From Beijerinckia sp. 28-YEA-48 (lineage in GTDB: Bacteria > Pseudomonadota > Alphaproteobacteria > Rhizobiales > Beijerinckiaceae), in assembly GCF_900104955.1 (NCBI RefSeq), contig NZ_FNSI01000001.1, forward strand, positions 5,738,001-5,802,000: a DNA stretch of 64,000 bases, written 5' to 3'. The translations under genes were made by a program, and so were the position numbers. This document shows, piece after piece, positions 51,277-60,345 of the stretch. The notes under the pieces were generated by a model, which worked only from the letters and a program-made list of their open reading frames with translations, ran no database searches and was not told where the DNA came from. Every line of letters begins with the position of its first letter. Within the stretch, counting starts at the first letter, position 1.

Positions 51277-51442
51277 CGTTCTCTTTCATCCGGACTGTAA
51301 CCGTCGGCTCAGGTTTCGCACCTGATCTGCTGACCCTTCTGGGCAAATCGCGTTTCGGTCGAAACGGGATTTACCCGGGAAGGCGCTCGCGGGCTCGCGA
51401 CGCAAGCCGCATACCGCCGGTAGGGATTTTCACCCCGCCCTG
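51277..51442 (-). promoter_or_regulatory. FMN riboswitch (RFN element) controlling ribH2
   Basis: On the minus strand the order is AGGGCGGGGTGAAAATCCC, TACCGGCGGTAT, GAGCCCGCGAGC, a variable arm, GATCAGGTGCGAAACCTGA, GCCGACGGTTACAGTCCGGA, and TGAAAGAGAACG. These are the conserved boxes of the FMN aptamer in the right order. It ends 83 bases before the ribH2 start, so it probably represses ribH2 when FMN is plentiful. The variable arm contains a palindromic repeat. Confidence 0.93.
51345..51372. repeat. REP-like palindrome inside the riboswitch variable arm
   Basis: AAATCGCGTTTCG (51345-51357) pairs with CGAAACGGGATTT (51360-51372) with one mismatch and a two-base loop. A related palindrome lies at 51611-51645. 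Confidence 0.7.
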
Positions 51443-51610
51443 AGAACAAAATCAGCTGTGCCAGAGAATGTTCGAGCGCACAAGCCGAGCGGCGGGCGCA
51501 AACCCGCATGGCTGTGCTGCAAGAGGAAGACGGCTGCTGTGAACTCTAGCGTTTCGCAGCTCGACGGAATCGTCGAACGCCATGAAGACGCGTCCAAGTA
51601 AGAGGATCTC

Positions 51611-51645
51611 AGCAAAATCACGTTTCTACCGAAACGCGATTTGCT
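51611..51645. repeat. second copy of the AAATC-CGTTTC palindrome, after tolB
   Basis: AGCAAAATCACGTTTC (51611-51626) pairs with GAAACGCGATTTGCT (51631-51645) with one mismatch and one bulge. It abuts the tolB stop codon at 51646 and may end the tol transcript. Same core as the 51345 repeat. Confidence 0.6.
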
Positions 51646-52974
51646 CTAGCTCAGCAACGGGCCCCAGGACGGGTCGGAGGCGAAGCTCGGGGTCGGCACC
51701 GGGAATTCGCCACGGCCGGTGACATCGGCCATGTAAATCTTCGCGCCGGAGCCCGGGTCGCGGAAGAACATCAGGAACAGGCCGTTGGGCGCGAAGGTCG
51801 GGCCTTCGTTGTGATAGCCCTCGGTGATGATGCGTTCGCCCGAACCGTCGGGGCGCATCACGCCGATGCCGAAGGCGCCGCTGCGCTGGCGGGTGAAGGC
51901 GATGAGATCGCCCTTCGGCGACCATACCGGCGTCGAATAGCGCGCGCCCTGGCTGAAGGAGATGCGCCGGGCATTGCCGCCGCCGGCGCCCATCACATAG
52001 ATCTGCTGGCCGCCGCCGCGATCGCTCTCGAAGGCGATCTGGCTGCCGTCCGGCGAATAGCAGGGCGAGGTGTCGATGCCGCTCGTGTCGGTGAGGCGCG
52101 TGGTGGCGCGCGAACGCAGGTCCATCGCATAGATATTGGTCGATGCGCCCGAGGTGAGCGACATGATGATCTTCTGCCCGTCGGGGGAGAAGCGCGGCGA
52201 GAAGGTCATGCCGGGGAAATTGCCGACCACTTCGCGTTGGCTGGTCTCGACATTGAGCAGCGTGACTTTCGGATCGCCATTGCCAAAGGACATGAAGGCG
52301 ACGTCTTGCGACGAGGGCGAAAAACGCGGCGTCAGGGCGAGATCGTCGCCACGGGTCAGGTAGCGCACGTTGGCACCGTCCTGGTCCATGACAGCGAGGC
52401 GCTTGCGGCGGCGTTCCTTCGGGCCGGTTTCGTCGACGAAGACGATACGGGTGTCGAAGAAACCCTTCTCGCCGGTGATGCGCGAGAAGATGGCGTCTGA
52501 AATGATATGGGCGACGCGGCGGGAGTTGTTCGGGTCGGTGACGAATTGCTGGCCGGCCGCCTGCTGGCCGCTGGTGACGTCCCACAGCCGGAATTCGGTG
52601 CGCATGCGCCCGTCAGGACCGCGCCCGGTGCGGCCGGTGACGACATATTGCGCGTTGATGGTGCGCCAGGCGTCCCATTGCGGCGCTTGGTCGGGATTGG
52701 TGATCTTCTCGGTGAAGCTGCGCTGCTCGACCGGGGCGAGATAAACCGAGCGGCGGAAATTGTTGATCATCACCTGAGTCAACGCCGGCCCCTGCTGGGC
52801 GTCGCCAAGGAAGTCGGTGACGGCGATCGATACCGGGCGGAACTGGCCGCCGCGGATTTCGACTTCACGGGGTGCCTGGGCGAAGGCGCTGTGGCCTAGC
52901 GGCAGAGCCGAGAGCGCGGTGGTACCTGCGGCGAGGGCGGTAAAGCGCCGGCGGGAAAGGTGAAAATCATGCAT
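51646..52974 (-). CDS. tolB: Tol-Pal system beta-propeller protein TolB
   Basis: A 442-residue periplasmic TolB: N-terminal domain ([27 protein letters not shown]) and a six-bladed propeller of WD-like repeats ([55 protein letters not shown]). The signal sequence [22 protein letters not shown] has a twin-arginine look, so export may use Tat rather than Sec. Fourth gene of tolQRAB. No pal gene follows in the operon. Confidence 0.95.
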   Translation of the reverse strand: MHDFHLSRRRFTALAAGTTALSALPLGHSAFAQAPREVEIRGGQFRPVSIAVTDFLGDAQQGPALTQVMINNFRRSVYLAPVEQRSFTEKITNPDQAPQWDAWRTINAQYVVTGRTGRGPDGRMRTEFRLWDVTSGQQAAGQQFVTDPNNSRRVAHIISDAIFSRITGEKGFFDTRIVFVDETGPKERRRKRLAVMDQDGANVRYLTRGDDLALTPRFSPSSQDVAFMSFGNGDPKVTLLNVETSQREVVGNFPGMTFSPRFSPDGQKIIMSLTSGASTNIYAMDLRSRATTRLTDTSGIDTSPCYSPDGSQIAFESDRGGGQQIYVMGAGGGNARRISFSQGARYSTPVWSPKGDLIAFTRQRSGAFGIGVMRPDGSGERIITEGYHNEGPTFAPNGLFLMFFRDPGSGAKIYMADVTGRGEFPVPTPSFASDPSWGPLLS

Positions 52975-53088
52975 CGAATGTCAATTCCGTTTCAGGCTTT
53001 GAGTTTCGGGCTTGGCGTTCAATCTTGGCGTTCAAGCTATCAATGACAATGTGGACTTATGGGATCGGTTGGAAGTCATCATGACGCT

Positions 53089-54261
53089 TCAGTCGGAAGG
53101 ATCGAAACTGAGCGGCATTTCCTTCCACTGGTCGTAATAGGGCTCGAAGCGCGCCGGGATGCGCATCGGGTTGCAGCTGGGGTGGTTGACGGCGCGTAGA
53201 GCGCTATCGGCCAAAGAGCGCTTGGCGGGGTCGTTCGACGGATTAGCAAGGCGCGGGGCGGCTTCAAGCGCCCCTTCGCGGGAGAAGCGCACGGTGATCT
53301 TGGGGCGATAGCCGAGCGTTTCGGAATTCGGCGGCTTGCTGTCCCAGCACTGGTCATACTTATCCTTGAGGAAGCCAAGGAACTGGTCCCACATGGCTGG
53401 CGACATGCGCGCCGCATTGGCCGTCGGCGAGCCGAGCGAGGCGGTGCGGCTGACTTCGCGGCCGGTGGCGGCGCGCTGGCCGGGGTCGTCCTTTGACAGC
53501 AATTGCGAGATTTCGCCGGGATTGAGCCGGCGCTGCGGCGGCGCGTTTTCATCGCCCGAGCGCGGGCGCGCTGGCGGCTTCTTCGCGTCTTCGGCCTTCT
53601 GCTCGCTGAGCAGGCTGGCGATCTTATCCGGCTGCAGTTTCTGCTCCGGCTTCGGCTCGGTTTTGACTGGCTGCGGTTTGGGCGGCACGGGGCGTTTGGG
53701 CGGCTCAGGCGCCGGCGCTTCGGCCTTCTTCGGCGGCTCGATCTTGGGGCGCACCGGGGGCTTTGGCGGTTCGATCGCTTCCGCGTCCGGTGGCTTGGGC
53801 GGCTCCGGTTTGACTTCGGCCTTGGGTTCGGGCGGGCGCACGGGCGGTGTCGGCGGTTCAGGCTTGGCCTGTTCCGGCTGCGGCGGCGGGAGCGCTGCGG
53901 CGCGTTGGGGTGGCGCGGGCACCGGCGGCGTGTCGTCCTGGCCTGGATCGGGCAGGCGGCGGAGCGGCGGCGGTGGCGTCGGAATATCGATCTTGGCTTC
54001 CTGCTCGACGGGTTTGGGCGTCGGCTGGACGATGTCGTCAACCTTGTCGGCGCGCGGCGGTGCGGGTTTCACCTCTTTCGCCGTCTTCTCGCCCTTCATG
54101 ATCTGACTGAGATCATTATCGGTGATCATTTCGACGGCGATGGCTTCCTGCGCGTCGGTATATTTCGGAGGGCCTGAGAACGAGACAAGCGCCGCCAGCA
54201 GCAGAGCGCCATGGACGCTGCCGGAGACGATGACCCCAGGTTCTCTGCGCGAAAGCACCAA
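53089..54261 (-). CDS. tolA: TolA-like cell envelope protein with Pro-rich stalk
   Basis: A 390-residue inner-membrane protein: one N-terminal helix (VHGALLLAALVSFSG), a long Pro/Lys/Glu-rich stalk (about residues 60-250, e.g. PPKPPVRPKIEPPKKAE), and a C-terminal domain of ~120 residues containing WDQFLGFLKDKYDQCWDSKPP and ending AADSALRAVNHPSCNPMR-like sequence. TolA links TolQR in the inner membrane to TolB/Pal. The stalk is Pro-rich rather than the Ala/Lys helix of E. coli TolA. Third gene of the operon; DNA here is repetitive. Confidence 0.87.
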   Translation of the reverse strand: MVLSRREPGVIVSGSVHGALLLAALVSFSGPPKYTDAQEAIAVEMITDNDLSQIMKGEKTAKEVKPAPPRADKVDDIVQPTPKPVEQEAKIDIPTPPPPLRRLPDPGQDDTPPVPAPPQRAAALPPPQPEQAKPEPPTPPVRPPEPKAEVKPEPPKPPDAEAIEPPKPPVRPKIEPPKKAEAPAPEPPKRPVPPKPQPVKTEPKPEQKLQPDKIASLLSEQKAEDAKKPPARPRSGDENAPPQRRLNPGEISQLLSKDDPGQRAATGREVSRTASLGSPTANAARMSPAMWDQFLGFLKDKYDQCWDSKPPNSETLGYRPKITVRFSREGALEAAPRLANPSNDPAKRSLADSALRAVNHPSCNPMRIPARFEPYYDQWKEMPLSFDPSD

Positions 54262-54305
54262 ACCCGTTCAGCTCCTGTCGGTGGCGGAAAAGGCCCGCGG
54301 CACGG

Positions 54306-54755
54306 CTACTTCTTCTCCTGTTCGGTCACCAAAGCGACTTTCTTGAAGCCGGCCGCCGTGATCAGCGACATGACCTCGGCGACGCGACCGTAGTTCACGG
54401 CGCGCGCGCCGCGCACATAGATACGTTCATCAAACCCGCCCTTCGCGGCAGCCTTGAGGCGCTCCGGCAGCTCTTCGATGGTGACGGGCTGATCCATCAG
54501 ATAGATCGCGCCCTTTTCGTCGACAGCGACAGCCAGAGGCTTCTGATCGATGTTGAGTGCGGCGGCCTTGGTTTCCGGCAGATCGATGGGCACGCCGGTC
54601 GCCAGGAGAGGCGCTGCCACCATGAAGATAATGAGCAGCACGAGCATGACGTCGATGAACGGCGTCATATTGATTTCAGCCATGGCGCCGTAGCGCGGCA
54701 CACCGCGCCGCCTGCGTCCACCTTTTCGACCTGCTGCTCCGACGGACATTCCCAT
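54306..54755 (-). CDS. tolR: Tol-Pal protein TolR
   Basis: A 149-residue ExbD/TolR protein with a basic start, one membrane helix carrying the conserved Asp (NMTPFIDVMLVLLIIFMVAAP) and a periplasmic domain (ALNIDQKPLAVAVDEKGAIYL). With TolQ it forms the proton-driven motor. It starts 9 bases after tolQ. Confidence 0.94.
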   Translation of the reverse strand: MGMSVGAAGRKGGRRRRGVPRYGAMAEINMTPFIDVMLVLLIIFMVAAPLLATGVPIDLPETKAAALNIDQKPLAVAVDEKGAIYLMDQPVTIEELPERLKAAAKGGFDERIYVRGARAVNYGRVAEVMSLITAAGFKKVALVTEQEKK

Positions 54756-54764
54756 GATCAGACC

Positions 54765-55499
54765 TCAGGCGACGCGTTCGCGTTCGCTAGCGACGTGGTG
54801 ATCGATCTGACGCGACAGGATGGAGGAAAATTCGTCGGCGAAGCTTTCCATGCGGGCCTGGGCGCGGGCGACGCGGCCTTGCAGCATGTTGTAGAAAATG
54901 AGGGCAGGGATGGCGGCGAAAAGGCCGATCGCCGTGGCGAACAGGGCTTCGGCGATGCCAGGGGCGACAACGGCGAGCGAGGTGTTCTTGGAGGCGGCGA
55001 TGGAGCGGAAGGCGGTCATGATGCCCCAAACCGTGCCGAAAAGGCCGACGAAGGGGCCGGCGGAGGCGACGGAGGCCAGGACCAGAAGCTGCGACTCGAG
55101 CTTTTCGACCTCACGGGCGATGGAGACGTCAAGCACCTTCTCGATGCGCGCCTGCAAGCCCATGAAGGCGGAGGAAGCATTGGTGAACGACCGTTTCCAT
55201 TCGCGCATGGCCGCGACGAAGAGCGTCGACATGGCGGTGGTTGGGGTCGCGGACAGGGATTGATACAGTTCTTCCAGCGAATTGCCCGACCAGAACGAAT
55301 CCTCGAACCGATCCATGGCTTTTTCTGTGCTGGCGAACAGCATGGTCTTGTTGATGATGATCGCCCAGCTCCATACCGAGGCGGCGAGCAGGCCGAGCAT
55401 CACAACCTTGACTACAAAATGTGCGCCCCAGAACATTCCCCACAGCGTCACTTCGACCGGGACGCCGCTGGCGCCCGACGCCAAATCGGCAGGATTCAT
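54765..55499 (-). CDS. tolQ: Tol-Pal protein TolQ
   Basis: A 244-residue ExbB/TolQ protein with three membrane helices: MFWGAHFVVKVVMLGLLAASVWSW at the start, LLVLASVASAGPFVGLFGTVWGIMTAF (helix 2 signature) and APGIAEALFATAIGLFAAIPALIFYN (helix 3). First gene of tolQRAB. ATG at 55499 with GAGGAC eight bases upstream; the TTG at 55514 lies inside the ribosome site. Confidence 0.95.
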   Translation of the reverse strand: MNPADLASGASGVPVEVTLWGMFWGAHFVVKVVMLGLLAASVWSWAIIINKTMLFASTEKAMDRFEDSFWSGNSLEELYQSLSATPTTAMSTLFVAAMREWKRSFTNASSAFMGLQARIEKVLDVSIAREVEKLESQLLVLASVASAGPFVGLFGTVWGIMTAFRSIAASKNTSLAVVAPGIAEALFATAIGLFAAIPALIFYNMLQGRVARAQARMESFADEFSSILSRQIDHHVASERERVA

Positions 55500-55519
55500 C
55501 TCGTTCGTCCTCAATCATT

Positions 55520-55629
55520 GCGGGGAAGTCCCCGCTTCTGCGCCGGGAATCCGACGAAACTAGGGCTCGCGGGGGCTGCCCGCAGGCTGTCGCATTAACC
55601 CTCTGAGTTAAGACCCAGTCAGGGTTAAT
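55520..55629. promoter_or_regulatory. dyads before tolQ
   Basis: GCGGGGA-AG-TCCCCGC (55520-55535) is a hairpin in the probable tolQ leader. Farther up, ATTAACCCT (55594-55602) and AGGGTTAAT (55621-55629) are a 9-bp inverted repeat 18 bases apart, in an AT-rich likely promoter. Confidence 0.45.
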
Positions 55630-55731
55630 ACCTGGTTACATTCAGCGGGATGATGACGAAGCAGAATCGTCGCCGGCCATAATTTGAATGGTCAGCGACG
55701 TATTTCGCTATTTTTGGGGCTTGCGGCGGAA

Positions 55732-56655
55732 TCAGCCAAAAAACTCGCGCAGCAGCTTATTGACCGTGTCGGGCACCTCGATCTCGGGCAGGTGTCCGAT
55801 CCCCTCGAGCTTCTCCATCCGGCCGTTTTTCAAAAGCTTGATCAGGATGTCGGCATTGTCTTTGCCGGGGTTCACCTGGTCTTCCGTGCCCTGGATGAAG
55901 AGAACCGGCATTTGCGCCTTGGCGGCGACCTCCGCCGGGCTATAGCCGTTGGCAAGACTCAGTTTCGCTCCGTGCATGAAGCCCTGAGGACGTGTGGCGC
56001 GCACCACGCGTTGCACTTCGGCGATCAGCTCGGGCGAAGCATGGGGGCCGACGAGGGCCGAGACCCGGGCGCCGAAACCGTAGCCGCCGTTGGCGATCTG
56101 CCCTTCACGGGTGGCGATGATTTTGGCTTTCGTATCTTCAGCCATGTCGGTGGGACCAATACCCATTCCGGTCATCGCCAGTTTGAGGACGCGATCCGGG
56201 TAATGCACAGTGAAACATTGGGCGACGCGGGTGCCGAAGGAATTGCCGGCGATGTTGACCCGGTCGATCTTCAACGTCTCGAGAAAATCCCTCACCGCAT
56301 CGGCGAAGTCTTGGCAGCTTGGCGTCTCTTTGGCGAAGCCGTCGGTGAGGAAATAGCCCGGCGCGTTCCAGGCGATGACGCGGTAGCGATCGGACAGGCC
56401 GGCGAGCTGGAAGCGCCAATGCATGGAATTGGCGCCGACCCCATGGAGCAAGAGCAGCACTGGCGCGTCGGCCGGGCCGGCTTCCATATAGCTGAAGCGG
56501 TCGCCTTGGTAATGGGCGCGAGAGGCCGCTAGGATTTCGGCAAATTGGATTTCGGGCAGAGCGGGAAGGGGCATTTCGGCGGGCTCGGTTTGCGCAAAGG
56601 CGGACAGGGTGGGAGCGGCGACAAGCGCGAGACAGGCAAGGCGGCCGATCAGCAT
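55732..56655 (-). CDS. exported alpha/beta hydrolase
   Basis: A ~307-residue alpha/beta-hydrolase with a signal peptide (LIGRLACLALVAAPTLSAFAQ). LLLLHGVGANSMHW is the oxyanion region, GNSFGTRVA the nucleophile elbow, and QGTEDQVNPGKD and GIGHLPEIE carry the acid and histidine. ATG at 56655 behind AAGGGGG. Substrate unknown. It is divergent from the molybdenum hydroxylase. Confidence 0.83.
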   Translation of the reverse strand: MLIGRLACLALVAAPTLSAFAQTEPAEMPLPALPEIQFAEILAASRAHYQGDRFSYMEAGPADAPVLLLLHGVGANSMHWRFQLAGLSDRYRVIAWNAPGYFLTDGFAKETPSCQDFADAVRDFLETLKIDRVNIAGNSFGTRVAQCFTVHYPDRVLKLAMTGMGIGPTDMAEDTKAKIIATREGQIANGGYGFGARVSALVGPHASPELIAEVQRVVRATRPQGFMHGAKLSLANGYSPAEVAAKAQMPVLFIQGTEDQVNPGKDNADILIKLLKNGRMEKLEGIGHLPEIEVPDTVNKLLREFFG

Positions 56656-56869
56656 GAACCCCCTTGGTGGGCTGGCGTGGGCGTCGCTGTTTGCCGACGC
56701 TAACATTCGTCATCTTCCGAGCAAAGCGCGCCTTAATCCCCTGACTTCTCTGGCTTTCAGATGTCCTTGCCGGGGTTGCAATTGACTTGGGCCGGGCAGC
56801 CGGGGAGATTGCGCCGGATAATCAGGCAGGAAGTCAGGCATATGGCCTGCGGCCCTGGAGGAGAGAAGC

Positions 56870-59194
56870 GTGAGCGATCGTTCGATGAGGAAGTGGGCGG
56901 GGCGCGTTGAAGATGGCCCGCTGCTGCGTGGTGAAGGCCAGTACACGGACGATATGCGTCCTGAACGGGTGGTTTTCGCGGCCTTCGTGCGTTCGCCGCA
57001 CGCTCACGCCAAGATCAAGGGGGTCGACACCAGCGCCGCCAAGGCAGCGCGCGATGTGCTCGCCGTTTATACGGCAGCGGATTTCGAGGATCTGGGCCTC
57101 GGCAGTGTTACCGGTTCGATTCCGTTTCCGGGTAAGGGCGGCGCCATGCCAATCAGCCCGTTCCGTCCGGTTCTGGCCAAAGACAAAGTGATGCATGCCG
57201 GCGAACTCGTCGCCATGGTGGTCGCCAAGTCGGAAGCGGCGGCGTTCGACGCGGCTGATCTCGTCACGGTCGACTACGAGGCGCTGTCGGCGGTGGTCAC
57301 GCTCGACCAAGCCAAGTCCGGCGCGACGCAATTGTTCCCGGAAGCGAAAGGCAATGTCGCTTTTGAGTGGGCGGCGCCGGCCGATCCCGATGGCGCCAAG
57401 AAGAAGGCGCTCGACGACATTTTCAAAACGGCCGCCCATGTGGTGAAGGTCGATGTCGCCAACCAGCGCATCTGCGCCGTCTCGATGGAGCCGCGTGCGG
57501 CGACCGGCACCTACGATGCCAAGTCCGGCCAATATACGATGTGGACGGGCACCCAGGGCGGGGCCGGCATCGCCTTCCAGGTCGCGATGACCATGAAGGT
57601 CGACGTGCCGAAAGTCCGCGTCCTGAGCAAGGATGTCGGCGGCGGCTTTGGCATGAAGGCCTCGACCTATGCCGAATATCCGGCACTGCTTGCGGCAGCG
57701 CGCAAACTCGGCAAGCCGGTGCATTGGACATCGACGCGGGCTGAATCCTTCCTCTCCGACAATCATGCGCGCGATCAGTTCTGGCATGTCGAACTGGCGT
57801 TGAGCCCGCGCGGCAAGTTCCTCGGCCTACGTCTCAAAGGCGCGATGAACACAGGCGCCTATCTGACAGGCGTCGCGGTTCTGGTGCCGACCCTGCACAT
57901 CTCCGGCTGCTTGCCGAGCGTCTACGACATTCCGAATATCTCGGTGGAGTCGGCGGTCTATCTGACCAATACGGTTCCAACCGGCCCGTATCGCGGCGCC
58001 GGCCGGCCGGAAGCCAACTATCTTCTGGAGCGCGCCATTGAAGCGGCGGCGCGCGAACTCAATATCGACTCGGCCGAATTGCGCCGGCGCAATTTCATCA
58101 AGCCGGAGCGCCTGCCTTATCAATCCTCGGTCGGCTCCAAATATGACAGCGGTGATTTCCCCGCCGCTTTCGAGAAGGCCTTGGAGGCCGCCGACTACAA
58201 GGGTTTTGCGGCGCGCAAGAAAGAATCGAAAGTGCGTGGTAAGCTGCGCGGCGTTGGCATCGGCTGCTATCTGGAAATTTCCGGCGGTCACTATGAAGAG
58301 CCGGCGCGCATCACCTTCGAGAACGGCAAAGCCGTGCTCAGCATCGGGCCGGTGCCGCAGGGCCAGGGCCATGTGACCGTGTTCAGGGAGTTGGTCGCCG
58401 ATCAGCTGGGTCTGGCGGACGACGACGTCACCGTGACCTTCGGCGATTCTCATCGCGATGTGCCGGGCTTCGGCGCGGTCGCCTCGCGTTCGGCCATGCT
58501 GGTTGGCAGCGCCGTGGCGCAGACCGCCGACAAAGTGCTGGTGAAGGCTCAGGCGGTGGCCAAGACCGTGCTGCAGGCTGGCGATACGGAAGTGCAGTAT
58601 CGTCAGGGCGTGTTCGAGATCGCCAAGACCGGGCGGCGGGTGACCCTGTTCGAAGTGGCCGAACATGCCAAGGAGATGAAGCGCCAAGGCACGATCGATG
58701 AGAATCTCGATACCAACGAGATCGCGCATACGGGGCCGTCCTTCCCCAATGGTTGTCATGTGGCGGAAGTCGAGGTTGACCCTGATACCGGTGAGGTCGA
58801 GATCGTGCGTTATACGGCGGTCAGCGATTGCGGCGTCATGCTCAACCAGACGATCGTCGAAGGCCAGATCGAAGGCGGTGTGGTGCAAGGCATCGGCCAG
58901 GCGCTGGGCGAATATACCCGCTACGATCCCTCGAACGGCCAGCTGCTCGCGGGCTCCTTCATGGATTATATGATGCCGCGCGCCGACACGGTGCCGAACA
59001 TCAAGGTGCTGCACAATCCGACCCGTTGCACCACCAATCAGGTGGGCGCCAAGGGCGTCGGCGAAGCCGGCACGACAGGCGCGACGCCGACCATCGTCAA
59101 CGCCATCGAAAACGCCATTGGCGCCAAGAAGCCCTTGCCATTGGTGATGCCGATGACGCCGCAGGCGGTGTGGAAAGCGCTGCAAGAGGCTTAA
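56870..59194 (+). CDS. xanthine dehydrogenase-family molybdenum hydroxylase large subunit
   Basis: A 774-residue molybdopterin-binding subunit (CoxL/XdhB type). DVGGGFGMKA, the Mo-site loop TGPYRGAGRPEANYLLERAIE, VPQGQGHVTVFRELVADQLG and the base VGAKGVGEAGTTGATP with the conserved active-site glutamate are complete. Such enzymes hydroxylate aldehydes, aromatic acids or N-heterocycles using water, and need partner FAD and 2Fe-2S subunits, which are not in this window. GTG start behind GGAGGAG. Molybdate import genes lie about 7 kb away. Confidence 0.9.
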   Translation: MSDRSMRKWAGRVEDGPLLRGEGQYTDDMRPERVVFAAFVRSPHAHAKIKGVDTSAAKAARDVLAVYTAADFEDLGLGSVTGSIPFPGKGGAMPISPFRPVLAKDKVMHAGELVAMVVAKSEAAAFDAADLVTVDYEALSAVVTLDQAKSGATQLFPEAKGNVAFEWAAPADPDGAKKKALDDIFKTAAHVVKVDVANQRICAVSMEPRAATGTYDAKSGQYTMWTGTQGGAGIAFQVAMTMKVDVPKVRVLSKDVGGGFGMKASTYAEYPALLAAARKLGKPVHWTSTRAESFLSDNHARDQFWHVELALSPRGKFLGLRLKGAMNTGAYLTGVAVLVPTLHISGCLPSVYDIPNISVESAVYLTNTVPTGPYRGAGRPEANYLLERAIEAAARELNIDSAELRRRNFIKPERLPYQSSVGSKYDSGDFPAAFEKALEAADYKGFAARKKESKVRGKLRGVGIGCYLEISGGHYEEPARITFENGKAVLSIGPVPQGQGHVTVFRELVADQLGLADDDVTVTFGDSHRDVPGFGAVASRSAMLVGSAVAQTADKVLVKAQAVAKTVLQAGDTEVQYRQGVFEIAKTGRRVTLFEVAEHAKEMKRQGTIDENLDTNEIAHTGPSFPNGCHVAEVEVDPDTGEVEIVRYTAVSDCGVMLNQTIVEGQIEGGVVQGIGQALGEYTRYDPSNGQLLAGSFMDYMMPRADTVPNIKVLHNPTRCTTNQVGAKGVGEAGTTGATPTIVNAIENAIGAKKPLPLVMPMTPQAVWKALQEA

Positions 59195-59234
59195 GGTCTT
59201 AGGCTTGCGCCTTCTGCTTCGATCAAAAGATCAG

Positions 59235-59258
59235 CGCCCGCACGGCAACGTGCGGGCG
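59235..59258 (+). terminator. hairpin after the molybdenum hydroxylase gene
   Basis: CGCCCGCACG (59235-59244) and CGTGCGGGCG (59249-59258) form a perfect 10-bp stem with loop GCAA. Only two T follow, so termination may be weak. Confidence 0.5.
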
Positions 59259-59286
59259 TTCTGCGCTAAGGACCATCAGATACGTC

Positions 59287-60273
59287 ATGAGCAAATTGAA
59301 CCTGAGCTTTGCCTGCGGCCTCTATGACCGGATGCTGCCTCTCTATACGGGTGACGTGCGGCCGGAGGGGATCGATCTCAATTACATCGCCATCGACTCG
59401 CCGCGTGAAATTTTCGATCGCCTAGGGGCACGCAGCGAGTTTGATGTGGCGGAAATGTCCTGTTCGGAATTCGTCGCCCGCACGGTCGCCGGCAAATGCG
59501 ACTATGTCGCCTTGCCGGTATTCGCCTCGCGCATGTTTCGCCATGGATTGGTGACGGTGAACAGCAAGGCTGGCATCGACAAGCCGAAGGATCTGGAAGG
59601 CAAGCGGATCGGTGTGCCGCTCTATACGATGACGGCGGCGCTCTACATCAAAGGTTTCCTGCAGCACGACTATGGCGTCGATCTGTCGAAGCTCAACTGG
59701 GTGCAGGGCGCGATCAATCTGACGGGTAGGCATGGCGCGCCCTCGATCATGCCGCTGGTCAAACCCGTGCCGATCGAGATCAACAGCAGCGGCCGCACGC
59801 TCGGCGATCTTCTTGAAGCCCATGAGATCGATGCGATCATCGGCACGAGTCTGCCCATGGCGTTGAAATCAGGTGCCGGCGTGCGGCGGCTGTTTCCTGA
59901 CTTCAAAGAGGTCGAAAAAGATTATTATAGGCGCACGCGCATCTTTCCGGTCATGCATCTGATCGCACTGCGCCGCAGCACCTATGAACAATACCCTTTC
60001 GTGGCTTCGAGCCTTTACAAGGCTTTCTGCCAGGCCAAGAACCTGTCGCTCGCCAAGATGAAATCGCTGGCGGCGTTGCGCTACATGCTACCGTGGATGG
60101 CAGCCGATCTTGACGAGATCGATGAGGTGTTCGGCGGCGATCCCTGGCCTTATGGCGTCGCTGCCAATCGGGAAACCCTGGAGGCGCTCGTCACCTATAT
60201 GCACGATCAATATCTGATCGGCGAACGGCCTGTGGTGGATGATCTGTTCGTGCCTGTGCCCGAAGGGCATTGA
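59287..60273 (+). CDS. 4,5-dihydroxyphthalate decarboxylase-like protein (Pht5 family)
   Basis: A 328-residue protein of the Pht5/4,5-dihydroxyphthalate decarboxylase family, which shares the fold of periplasmic binding proteins: LSFACGLYDRMLPLYTGDVRPEGIDLNYI, KPKDLEGKRIGVPLYTMTAALYIKGFLQ, and RRLFPDFKEVEKDYYRRTRIFPVMH. There is no signal peptide, which favours a cytoplasmic enzyme over a transport receptor. It is convergent with a LigB-type dioxygenase and near a Rieske oxygenase, matching a phthalate-like route. ATG at 59287. Confidence 0.85.
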   Translation: MSKLNLSFACGLYDRMLPLYTGDVRPEGIDLNYIAIDSPREIFDRLGARSEFDVAEMSCSEFVARTVAGKCDYVALPVFASRMFRHGLVTVNSKAGIDKPKDLEGKRIGVPLYTMTAALYIKGFLQHDYGVDLSKLNWVQGAINLTGRHGAPSIMPLVKPVPIEINSSGRTLGDLLEAHEIDAIIGTSLPMALKSGAGVRRLFPDFKEVEKDYYRRTRIFPVMHLIALRRSTYEQYPFVASSLYKAFCQAKNLSLAKMKSLAALRYMLPWMAADLDEIDEVFGGDPWPYGVAANRETLEALVTYMHDQYLIGERPVVDDLFVPVPEGH

Positions 60274-60287
60274 TCTTTCGATATGCA

Positions 60288-60315
60288 AAGGGCGCCGGAA
60301 TGAACCGGCGCCCTT
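60288..60315. terminator. bidirectional terminator
   Basis: AAGGGCGCCGG (60288-60298) and CCGGCGCCCTT (60305-60315) form an 11-bp perfect stem with a six-base loop between two convergent genes. Confidence 0.75.
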
Positions 60316-60345
60316 CGGAATGGCAGTCCCTAATAGTCTAACGCC

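Noticed and set aside
53336-54177. plus-strand Gly-rich frames opposite tolA
   Set aside because: Arise from the repetitive Pro-rich coding of tolA on the other strand.
57827-59185. 452-codon minus-strand open frame
   Set aside because: Antisense to the molybdenum hydroxylase, which carries the full set of cofactor motifs.
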